Positions 1 to 6,644 of a stretch of DNA of 47,506 bases are shown piece after piece (the stretch's first letter is position 1; each line of letters starts with the position of its first letter). Under the pieces are notes generated by a model, which ran no database searches, had not been told where the DNA came from, and saw only the letters and a list, made by a program, of their open reading frames with translations. The position numbers and the translations under genes were made by a program. The DNA is from Bradyrhizobium sp. in8p8 (GTDB taxonomy: Bacteria; Pseudomonadota; Alphaproteobacteria; Rhizobiales; Xanthobacteraceae), in NCBI RefSeq assembly GCF_000426845.1, contig NZ_AUGD01000030.1:1-47506 (forward strand). Reading direction: 5' to 3'.

Positions 1-413
1 CCCTGTCCGAGGCCGGCTTCGGCGCCGAGGTACGGCAGGCGCTGGATCGACGCGCGGATCATCTGGTCGGACAGGGCTTCGGCGAGCGACACGGCCAGCG
101 TGTCACCTTCAATCGCGGGCTGATCGACACGCTGCGCCGTCGCGAGCTGGAAGCGGCCGGCGAAAAACTCTCCGCCGAAACAGGCCAGCCGTTCAATCGC
201 GCGGGAAGCGGCGAGTATGTTGCCGGCACCTACCGCCAGCGTTTGGCACTCGCCTCCGGCCGCTTTGCCATGCTGGACGACGGCCTCGGCTTCCAACTCG
301 TGCCCTGGTCACCCTCTCTGGAAAAGCACCTCGGCAAGCATGTTTCCGGCGTCGCCCGCGATGATGGCGGCATCGACTGGAGCTTTGGCCGCAAACGAGG
401 GCTCGGCCTCTAA
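1..413 (+). CDS. Relaxase/mobilization nuclease (DUF3363), C-terminal end
   Basis: Partial gene entering from the left edge; the open frame (codons beginning at position 3) runs to TAA at 411-413. The visible ~136 residues resemble the C-terminal part of VirD2-like ICE relaxases that carry a DUF3363 domain: an arginine-rich helical stretch, then a segment ending in DWSFGRKRGLGL, which is characteristic of that family's C-terminus. The relaxase nicks oriT and is carried into the recipient covalently attached to the DNA; its catalytic tyrosine region lies outside the window. traG begins 24 bases downstream, the usual relaxase-traG order in rhizobial and Tn4371-like ICEs. The family call rests on the end of the protein and the neighbours only. 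Confidence 0.8.
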   Translation, partial: LSEAGFGAEVRQALDRRADHLVGQGFGERHGQRVTFNRGLIDTLRRRELEAAGEKLSAETGQPFNRAGSGEYVAGTYRQRLALASGRFAMLDDGLGFQLVPWSPSLEKHLGKHVSGVARDDGGIDWSFGRKRGLGL

Positions 414-437
414 CCTCTCTCCGAAAGGACCGTTCCA

Positions 438-2426
438 ATGTCCGCCACGAAGATCCTATGGGGCCAGATCCTCACCGTTTTCCTGATCGTCCTCGCCACC
501 ACTTGGGGCGCAACGGAATGGGTGGCTTGGCGATTGGCGTTCCAGCCGGAGTTGGGCGCGCCGTGGTTCACGCTGTTCGGCTTTCCTTTCTATCTGCCAC
601 CCTCCTTCTTCTGGTGGTGGTACGGCTTCGACGCCTACGCACCCGCGATCTTCGTCGAAGGCGCTTTCATCGCGGCGTCCGGTGGCTTCATCTCGATCGC
701 CGTCGCCATCGGCATGTCGGTCTGGCGTGCACGCGAGGCCAAGAAGGTCGAGACCTATGGCTCGGCGCGTTGGGCCGAGAAGAAGGAGGTGGAGACGGCC
801 GGCCTTCTCGGTCCCGATGGTGTCGTGCTGGGACGCTACGAGCACGCTTATCTGCGCCATGATGGGCCTGAACATGTTCTGTGCTTCGCGCCCACCCGAA
901 GCGGCAAGGGTGTTGGCCTCGTTGTGCCCTCGCTGTTGACCTGGCCGGGCTCGGCGATTGTTCACGACATCAAGGGCGAGAACTGGCAGCTCACCGCCGG
1001 CTTCCGCGCCAGGCACGGCCGCGTGCTGCTCTTTGACCCGACCAACACAAAATCCGCTGCCTACAATCCTCTGCTCGAGGTGCGCCGCGGCGAATGGGAG
1101 GTTCGCGACGTCCAGAACATCGCCGACATCCTGGTCGACCCAGAAGGGTCGTTGGACAAGCGGAACCATTGGGAAAAGACGAGCCATGCGCTGCTAGTCG
1201 GCGCGATCCTCCACGTCCTCTATGCGGAAAAGGACAAGACTCTGGCCGGCGTCGCGGCGTTCCTCTCTGATCCGAAGCGACCAATTGAATCCACCCTCGA
1301 TGCGATGATGAAGACGGCGCATCTCGGCGACGCCGGACCGCATCCCGTGATCGCCAGCGCCGCACGCGAGCTCCTCAACAAATCCGACAACGAACGCTCA
1401 GGCGTGCTCTCTACCGCCATGTCGTTCCTGGGACTCTATCGCGATCCCGTCGTCGCCGAAGTGACGCGGCGCTGTGACTGGCGGATCTCCGATATCGTGG
1501 GCGGAAAATACCCGGCAACACTCTATCTCGTCGTGCCACCATCCGACATCAACCGCACCAAACCGCTTATCCGACTGATCCTCAATCAAATCGGCCGACG
1601 CCTGACCGAGGATCTGCAAGCAAAGGGCGAACGCCATCGTCTCCTGCTGATGTTGGACGAGTTTCCGGCGCTGGGGAGGCTCGACTTCTTTGAGTCAGCA
1701 CTGGCCTTCATGGCCGGCTACGGTCTGAAGAGCTTCCTGATCGCGCAATCCCTAAACCAGATCGAAAAGGCCTACGGGGCGAACAATTCGATCCTCGACA
1801 ATTGCCATGTGCGCGTCAGCTTCGCGACCAACGACGAGCGTACCGCCAAGCGCGTTTCGGACGCCCTCGGCACCGCCACCGAGATGAAGGCCATGAAGAA
1901 CTATGCCGGCCACCGGCTGTCCCCCTGGCTTGGCCATCTGATGGTTTCGCGCTCGGAAACAGCTCGGCCACTGCTCACACCTGGCGAAATCATGCAGCTC
2001 CCTCCCACCGACGAGATCGTCATGGCGGCGGGCACGCCGCCGATTCGTGCGAAGAAGGCGCGCTATTACGAGGATGCTCGGTTCAAGGAACGCCTGCTGC
2101 CGCCGCCCGCGCTCACAACGTCGCAGCAAGGACAGCCCGACGATTGGACCACGCACCAGTTGCCAGCCCGACCACAGATTGCCGAGGCCACCTTGCTAGC
2201 GCAGCCCGCCGATGAAGATCCAACCGAGTCGGAACGCCGCCAGCAACCGGAACTCAATCGGGTGAACCCCGTCGAGAAGAAAGTGCCAATCGACAACCCG
2301 TTCGAGATCGATACCGATCGGGACGAGTCTGACGACGATGCCGTGCGCACCAGCCGTATGAACCGGCTCATGCAGGGCGTCGCGCGCCAGGTCTCGCTCG
2401 ACCCCGGTGACGGCATGGAGCTGTGA
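438..2426 (+). CDS. traG: Conjugal transfer coupling ATPase TraG (VirD4-type T4CP)
   Basis: 662 aa, normal length for TraG/VirD4 coupling proteins, which form a hexameric inner-membrane ATPase that delivers the relaxase-DNA complex to the type IV channel. Two hydrophobic segments occupy about residues 8-30 and 70-96. Walker A APTRSGKG is at about 151-158 and Walker B LLLMLDEF at about 402-409, followed by the family's PALG sequence. The C-terminal ~100 residues are polar and Pro/Glu/Asp-rich, as is usual for a substrate-recruiting tail. It lies between the relaxase end and a CopG-like gene that starts 7 bases after its stop, so it is probably co-transcribed with both. Nothing looks broken. 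Confidence 0.96.
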   Translation: MSATKILWGQILTVFLIVLATTWGATEWVAWRLAFQPELGAPWFTLFGFPFYLPPSFFWWWYGFDAYAPAIFVEGAFIAASGGFISIAVAIGMSVWRAREAKKVETYGSARWAEKKEVETAGLLGPDGVVLGRYEHAYLRHDGPEHVLCFAPTRSGKGVGLVVPSLLTWPGSAIVHDIKGENWQLTAGFRARHGRVLLFDPTNTKSAAYNPLLEVRRGEWEVRDVQNIADILVDPEGSLDKRNHWEKTSHALLVGAILHVLYAEKDKTLAGVAAFLSDPKRPIESTLDAMMKTAHLGDAGPHPVIASAARELLNKSDNERSGVLSTAMSFLGLYRDPVVAEVTRRCDWRISDIVGGKYPATLYLVVPPSDINRTKPLIRLILNQIGRRLTEDLQAKGERHRLLLMLDEFPALGRLDFFESALAFMAGYGLKSFLIAQSLNQIEKAYGANNSILDNCHVRVSFATNDERTAKRVSDALGTATEMKAMKNYAGHRLSPWLGHLMVSRSETARPLLTPGEIMQLPPTDEIVMAAGTPPIRAKKARYYEDARFKERLLPPPALTTSQQGQPDDWTTHQLPARPQIAEATLLAQPADEDPTESERRQQPELNRVNPVEKKVPIDNPFEIDTDRDESDDDAVRTSRMNRLMQGVARQVSLDPGDGMEL

Positions 2427-2433
2427 GACGCCC

Positions 2434-2862
2434 GTGACGAAACCACCCCGCAAGCAACGCCTCTCCGTCTATCTCGACCCCTCTGTCATGAACCGGCTCG
2501 CAGATCACGCCGCGCGCCGCGACCATTCGCGATCGTTGGTCGCGGAGGCGGCGATCGAGTCATTCCTCTCACCCGATGCCGCCGAACGCCAGGAGGCCGT
2601 CATCACGAAACGCCTCGACCAGCTCGACCGACGCATGTCGCGGATGGAGCGCGATATCGGAATATCGGTCGAGATGCTCGCAGTCTTCGTGCGCTTCTGG
2701 GTGACCACCACACCGAGTTTGCCAGAACCTGCTGCGCAGGCCGCGCGCGCCAAAGCTGGCGAACGCTATGATCAGTTTGTCACAGCTCTCGGCCGCCGTC
2801 TCGCGAAGGGCCCGAAGCTTCATCAGGAGATTTCTGAGGACGTTGATGGCGAGGCAGAATAG
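2434..2862 (+). CDS. CopG-like ribbon-helix-helix protein of the tra region
   Basis: 142 aa counted from a GTG at 2434. An upstream in-frame GTG at 2407 lies inside traG and adds nothing family-like, so 2434 is preferred. The N-terminus (KPPRKQRLSVYLDP, then NRLADHAARRDHSRS) reads as a ribbon-helix-helix: a basic beta strand followed by two helices. The remainder is helical and charged. Genes of this kind sit between traG and trbB in related ICEs and are usually annotated as CopG-family transcriptional regulators; a role in repressing transfer genes is inferred, not shown. Here the usual neighbour trbB is about 7.1 kb away because cargo lies in between. Confidence 0.85.
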   Translation: MTKPPRKQRLSVYLDPSVMNRLADHAARRDHSRSLVAEAAIESFLSPDAAERQEAVITKRLDQLDRRMSRMERDIGISVEMLAVFVRFWVTTTPSLPEPAAQAARAKAGERYDQFVTALGRRLAKGPKLHQEISEDVDGEAE

Positions 2863-2943
2863 CTCGTCAGATCGCGCACGCTCCTGCGTGAGCCCAAGCT
2901 GCTCTCCAAGGCCGCATTGAAGTCAGCAATAATCGACTGCCTC

Positions 2944-3582
2944 TCAATCCCTTATTCTTTCCAATCTCTCGGACATCCGCCCGAGTTCAAGCAAGGATGC
3001 CGCCTCCATCTTCCGCATGATCTGCGCCCGACACACCTTCACCGTGATTTCGCTGAGTGCAAACTTCGCAGCAATTTGCTTTGTGAGTTTTCCATCAAGT
3101 ATCATGTCCATAACTTGGCGCTCGCGAACAGAAAGCGAATCGTACCGCGCGCGAAGATCAGCTGTCATTGTCTTCTCGTTTCGTCGGATTTGCGAAGTCT
3201 GGAGACCGAGATAGATCGCATCAAGTAGGTCTTGGTCCCTAAACGGCTTGGTCAGAAATTCGATCGCGCCAAACTTCATAGCCCGGACCGACATCGGGAT
3301 ATCCCCGTGCGCCGTAATGAACACGACCGGGATCTCCACACGCGTTCTGAAAAGCTCTTGTTGGAAATCCAAGCCGTTCTGACCCGGCATTCTAACGTCC
3401 AATACCAAGCAAATCGGCGTATCAGGAATCGACCACGCCAAAAACTCGTGCGTAGACGCAAAGGTGTGAATATCAAGTCCGACAGAACTCAGGAGATTTC
3501 TGAGCGCTTCACGCACGGAAAGATCATCGTCGACGACGGCTACCGTGCCGCCCACAACGACGGGCTGTTTCGACTGTCTCAT
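2944..3582 (-). CDS. FixJ/NarL-type response regulator (copy 1)
   Basis: 212 aa from ATG at 3582, chosen because AGGGAG lies 8 bases upstream and the ATG overlaps the kinase stop as ATGA; a longer frame to 3618 lacks this support. The receiver domain (about 12-125) has the acidic pocket D18-D20, phospho-acceptor D62 in LDVRMPG, T90 and K112 in TKPF. The C-terminal LuxR-type HTH begins near SLSVRERQVM and has the FixJ-like sequence SEITVKV; a Cys replaces the usual His/Arg after VKV. It is translationally coupled to the kinase upstream and ends an operon headed by an RcnR-like regulator. It should bind DNA when phosphorylated; targets are unknown, but the intergenic palindromes around 5055-5095 are candidates. 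Confidence 0.93.
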   Translation of the reverse strand: MRQSKQPVVVGGTVAVVDDDLSVREALRNLLSSVGLDIHTFASTHEFLAWSIPDTPICLVLDVRMPGQNGLDFQQELFRTRVEIPVVFITAHGDIPMSVRAMKFGAIEFLTKPFRDQDLLDAIYLGLQTSQIRRNEKTMTADLRARYDSLSVRERQVMDMILDGKLTKQIAAKFALSEITVKVCRAQIMRKMEAASLLELGRMSERLERIRD

Positions 3583-4757
3583 AGTATTTTCTCCCTGTCG
3601 CCAGGCAGAGTAAAACAAAAGGTAGCGCCGCGCGGATTGGTCGGCTCAGCCCAAATATTACCGCCGTGAGATTCAATAATTGATCGGCATATTGAAAGTC
3701 CAATTCCCATGCCATCGCTCTTGGTGGAGTGAAAGGCATCGAAAAGATGCCTTACGAAGCCAGGATCGATACCGCCTCCCGTGTCTTCTATCGTGATCAT
3801 CACGCCGGACGCGCTTGATTTAGCGGAGTTTATTCGAATCTCACGAACACTGCTCTGCAGCGTACCCATCGCATCTATCGCGTTCACGAGAAGGTTGAGT
3901 GCAACCTGTTGAAGTTGAATACGATCACCGAAGATCATGGGCAGATCACTCGACAGGTTCGTATAAACGGAAACTCGGCTTTCTCGGAAACGGCTTTGCA
4001 AAAGCCCCAGCACCTCTCTGATTACGACGTTGATCTCAATCCAGGACCTCTTTGGTTCTGCACGCATAGACAGCGCTTGGACGCGCTTGATGATTTCACT
4101 TGCTCGGTTTGCGTCGCTGACGATGCTATCTATCGAAGACGCGGCTTTTTCTAGGTTCGCGGGATCTCCGTGAATCCAGCGTGTACATGCATTGGCGTTG
4201 GTCACGATTGCGGCGAGCGGCTGATTGACCTCATGGGCGATTGAGGCAGCGATCTCGCCGAGAGTCGTGATCCGAGCGACGTGCGCAAGGCGGGTCTGCG
4301 CCTGTTCGGCCGCCACACGAGCGGTCTCCATCTTGACAGCGAGATAGGTCGTTGCCGCGATCGCCAGCAGGCTGATCGAGGTGTTGACGACTCCGGTTCC
4401 GAAGCTTCCACTCGGCGTCAGGATGTAGCTCGCGATCGTCAACGCGATGCATATTCCAGAGACCGTGCCCATGCCCCGCGTGTGGCTGAAGCGAGCCGAC
4501 AATAGAACGACAATCACATAAAACGTCGCAGCGGATATCTCGTAAGGGGTTATGGTGTCGATGATGAAGATGCCGATAGTGAGGATGCCGATCAGCAAGG
4601 GAAGCGTTCCAGACCTAACGAGGCGCCATAGCCCATCGATGAACGTCAGTAGTTCCCTTGAACGGGTGCCGAGCGGGTATCGATGCGTCAAGTTTGCCTC
4701 GTGATCTATAGGATCGACGTGGGCAGGCTGATTGACTGGTGTTTTTTGTGGAGCCAT
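3579..4757 (-). CDS. Membrane sensor histidine kinase (copy 1)
   Basis: 392 aa. About four hydrophobic segments lie within residues 52-142 with very little outside the membrane, suggesting that sensing occurs in or at the membrane. The HisKA domain carries H175 in SIAHEVNQPLAA, the FixL-like H-box. The ATPase domain has an N-box NLLVNAIDAM near 288-297, DTGGGID near 325-331 and GMGIGLS near 349-355. No PAS domain is seen, unlike FixL. The gene starts 6 bases after the RcnR-like stop and overlaps the regulator gene by ATGA, so all three form one leftward operon. The same membrane plan occurs in the kinase at 21663-22727, a clear paralogue. Its signal is not identifiable; a metal or membrane stress is inferred from neighbours. 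Confidence 0.93.
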   Translation of the reverse strand: MAPQKTPVNQPAHVDPIDHEANLTHRYPLGTRSRELLTFIDGLWRLVRSGTLPLLIGILTIGIFIIDTITPYEISAATFYVIVVLLSARFSHTRGMGTVSGICIALTIASYILTPSGSFGTGVVNTSISLLAIAATTYLAVKMETARVAAEQAQTRLAHVARITTLGEIAASIAHEVNQPLAAIVTNANACTRWIHGDPANLEKAASSIDSIVSDANRASEIIKRVQALSMRAEPKRSWIEINVVIREVLGLLQSRFRESRVSVYTNLSSDLPMIFGDRIQLQQVALNLLVNAIDAMGTLQSSVREIRINSAKSSASGVMITIEDTGGGIDPGFVRHLFDAFHSTKSDGMGIGLSICRSIIESHGGNIWAEPTNPRGATFCFTLPGDREKIL

Positions 4758-4763
4758 CGCAGT

Positions 4764-5042
4764 TCACTTGATGTAGGTGTGCAAAACGTCGACTAATTCG
4801 AGCGCGGCATTACGTTCAGCTTCTGTGGGCGTGCGGTTCGCATCGACCATATGCGCTTGAATGTGCCCATTGACGACTTCGGCCATGATTCCGTTGATCG
4901 CACCGCGCGTGGCCGTGACTATCCGCATCACGTCGCCGCAACTCTCATCCGCGATGAGGGCCCGTTCAATCGCATCGACCTGACCTCGAAGGCGTCGGAC
5001 CCTATTCAGCAGCTTCTGCTTCTCAGCCACCGCATGCGCCAT
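4764..5042 (-). CDS. RcnR/FrmR-family metal- or formaldehyde-sensing repressor (DUF156)
   Basis: 92 aa, full length for the CsoR/RcnR/FrmR family of all-helical repressors that release DNA on binding metal or formaldehyde. The residues known as Ni/Co ligands in E. coli RcnR are present at the same numbers: H3, C35, H60 and H64. E. coli FrmR differs at position 64, so a metal sensor is somewhat more likely than a formaldehyde sensor; position 67 is Asp rather than the RcnR His. A strong GGAGGG ribosome site lies 6 bases before the ATG. It is the first gene of the operon with a kinase and response regulator, and two palindromes lie directly upstream, so autorepression is likely. No Ni/Co exporter of the RcnA type is adjacent. 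Confidence 0.9.
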   Translation of the reverse strand: MAHAVAEKQKLLNRVRRLRGQVDAIERALIADESCGDVMRIVTATRGAINGIMAEVVNGHIQAHMVDANRTPTEAERNAALELVDVLHTYIK

Positions 5043-5054
5043 CGCGTCCCTCCG

Positions 5055-5070
5055 CTATACCCGGGTATAG
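5055..5070. promoter_or_regulatory. Perfect 16-bp palindrome, candidate operator
   Basis: CTATACCCGGGTATAG is its own reverse complement. It lies 12 bases upstream of the RcnR-like start codon, around the probable transcription start and just ahead of its GGAGGG ribosome site. G/C-centred palindromes flanked by AT arms suit CsoR/RcnR/FrmR repressors. The outer frame TATAC-N4-GTATA also recurs near 20921 and 29873, so a response regulator is an alternative binder. Confidence 0.6.
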
Positions 5071-5075
5071 TTGTA

Positions 5076-5095
5076 ATATACCCCCCAGAGTATAT
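5076..5095. promoter_or_regulatory. RcnR/FrmR-like G-tract operator within the rcnR-like promoter
   Basis: ATATAC-N8-GTATAT with a run of six C in the spacer (six G on the minus strand). E. coli RcnR sites are known to consist of a G6 tract flanked by TACT-like inverted repeats, and this site has the same plan. A possible minus-strand -10 (TATATT, 5075-5080) overlaps its edge, so occupancy would block the regulator-kinase operon. Assignment is by pattern only. Confidence 0.55.
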
Positions 5096-5382
5096 ATGAA
5101 TGTCGCGCGAAGTGAAGACCGGCAGGGTTGTTCGCGTCGTGGTCCAGTTCGTCGTGAATTGGATCCGGATTGGCACAGCAGAGGATCATATGAACCCGCG
5201 ATCTAGCAACGACCCCTCGGAGGGAGATAGTAGGCGTCAGTCACCTGCTATCGACGCTCCGCTGGGTTGCATCATCGCTCGGGTCGGTTCTGCCGACGTA
5301 ACTGCGCCAGCACTTCGACGCTGAGCACCGTCCGTCCAGGCCACCCGGGTTCGAGCAACTGCTTGAACAGACGGAGGTGGCC

Positions 5383-5598
5383 ATGGCCGCTCATCTCAAC
5401 ATCGACACACGTCGGGCGCCACCGGTGGTCGCCCATGATGATATTCAATTCGCCGGGGTGTTTCCCGGCTTGAAATTGGGCGCTCGCAACTTGGCGAGAC
5501 CAAAGCTTCTTGCCCATTGGCATCAGGAATCCGATGGCCGGCTGATTGGGGGCTGGCAATTGCAGACATCCGCCACTCTGAAGAATCCTGACGATTGA
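5383..5598 (+). CDS. Small hypothetical protein
   Basis: 71 aa, not recognised. It is supported by a near-ideal ribosome site (GGAGG at 5373-5377, 5 bases before the ATG) and by its position as the first reading frame of the rightward cargo unit. The protein is soluble, without membrane segments or cysteines, and has a His-rich middle (LLAHWHQ). About 77 bases separate it from the HisE-like gene. The stretch between the operators and this gene (5096-5382) holds no convincing gene and is the likely promoter region of the rightward unit. Frames on the opposite strand over the same region lack a comparable start. Confidence 0.5.
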   Translation: MAAHLNIDTRRAPPVVAHDDIQFAGVFPGLKLGARNLARPKLLAHWHQESDGRLIGGWQLQTSATLKNPDD

Positions 5599-5675
5599 TC
5601 ATAGCGACACACGGCAATGCCGTGCGCAGCGTAGCGCTGCTGTTGGCAGCAAAGTTCAAACGAAGGGATTAACTA

Positions 5676-6194
5676 ATGAATGCAGTGGTGGCTTTGCTGC
5701 CTGCGCGCCCCGCAGGCACTAATACGACTTGCGCGAATACTATCTTCGCCAACGATTTAGAGCAGCTCTACAACGCGCTGAATGATGTGACATTGACGGA
5801 GCATGCTCGCACGGCAGAGCTGATGAATGCCGGATTGCGGAAGATCTCGCAGAAGGTTGTCGAGGAGGCTGCCGAGGTCGCTCTCGAGGCGGTGAGGAAG
5901 CGGACCCAAAAGACGGTCAGCGAAAGTGCCGATCTTCTCTATCACTTGGTCGTTCTGTGGCACGCACTCAATATTGAACCCAGCGAAGTCTGGGCCGAGA
6001 TGCGGCGCCGCGTGGAAAGCATGGGCATTGCCGAAAAGCTTCCTAAGCCGCGTCGGGGAACGACTGATCCCGCCCCGGTCAACGACAGCTCGGAAGGAAA
6101 TCGCGTACCTGCGCCCTGCATCACCGCCAACTCGCGCGCACCAGCACCGTGTCCCGAAGAGCAGCCCGAAAGGACACGGCCATGCGCCTCCTAG
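5676..6194 (+). CDS. HisE-like phosphoribosyl-ATP pyrophosphatase (all-alpha NTP-PPase)
   Basis: 172 aa. Residues ~27-125 match the HisE/MazG all-alpha pyrophosphohydrolase fold: KISQKVVEEAAEVALEA followed by ESADLLYHLVVLW. The Mg2+-binding signature EExxE...ExxD is complete (E63, E64, E67; E84, D87), so catalysis is plausible. Bona fide HisE (~107 aa) hydrolyses phosphoribosyl-ATP in histidine synthesis; this copy is far from any his gene, has about 27 extra N-terminal residues and a ~45-residue Pro-rich tail, and overlaps a SLOG gene by 13 bases. It may therefore act on another nucleotide linked to the neighbouring SLOG protein and metal transporter. That role is inference; a relocated histidine-pathway HisE is the alternative. 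Confidence 0.85.
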   Translation: MNAVVALLPARPAGTNTTCANTIFANDLEQLYNALNDVTLTEHARTAELMNAGLRKISQKVVEEAAEVALEAVRKRTQKTVSESADLLYHLVVLWHALNIEPSEVWAEMRRRVESMGIAEKLPKPRRGTTDPAPVNDSSEGNRVPAPCITANSRAPAPCPEEQPERTRPCAS

Positions 6195-6598
6195 TCTGTG
6201 GAGGACGTCACTTCGAGGACGCCGAGATGGTGCATCACGAACTAACTGCACTGCATTGGCGAAAGCCAATCAGCGTTGTGGTCCACGGCAGCATTGCAGG
6301 CGTCGGCATCATCGCTGAGGCGTGGGCGCGTCGCCATGGGATCGCTGTGGTGCGTTACCCGCCAAATTGGGAGTTTTACGGCAAGAAGGCCGAAGGGCTG
6401 CGCAGCGATTTCATGCTGACAGACAGCCGACCCGACTTTGTCGTGGCTTTCCCAGGGGGGCGCCACACCGCCGATCTCGTCCAACGGGCAATCAACGTCG
6501 GGCTCGCCGTGCTCGCCATTCCGCCCAACACGGCTGGAGCTTGCCCAGTCGCAAAGCATCCGCCGCAGCGGGGCCAGCCAACAACCGCTTCGCTCTGA
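6182..6598 (+). CDS. SLOG-fold DUF2493 (YspA-like) protein
   Basis: 138 aa from ATG at 6182 (AAGGA 6-10 bases upstream); the longer frame from 6149 is not needed. The Rossmann-like SLOG fold shows MRLLVCGGRHF at the N-terminus, a helix WARRHGIAVVRYP, and FVVAFPGGRHTADLV near 87-100, typical of DUF2493. The loop that usually reads GGARGAD is GSIAGVG here (36-42), and the usual GPIRN segment is EGLRS, so the ligand pocket may be altered. SLOG proteins bind nucleotides or their derivatives; some act as sensors or effectors in stress and defence systems. The overlap with the HisE-like gene and the 46-base gap to the NRAMP gene suggest a three-gene unit. Confidence 0.85.
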   Translation: MRLLVCGGRHFEDAEMVHHELTALHWRKPISVVVHGSIAGVGIIAEAWARRHGIAVVRYPPNWEFYGKKAEGLRSDFMLTDSRPDFVVAFPGGRHTADLVQRAINVGLAVLAIPPNTAGACPVAKHPPQRGQPTTASL

Positions 6599-6644
6599 TC
6601 CAGTGAATTCACCCAAAAACGAGCAAAACTCAACGGAGTTTGAA

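Noticed and set aside
456..1187. Long minus-strand frame under traG (243 codons)
   Set aside because: Shadow of a GC-rich real gene; its composition is typical of antisense frames and it lacks any domain.
5272..5559. Minus-strand 95-codon frame before the HisE-like gene
   Set aside because: Overlaps the plus-strand gene at 5383, which has a much better ribosome site; no homology seen.
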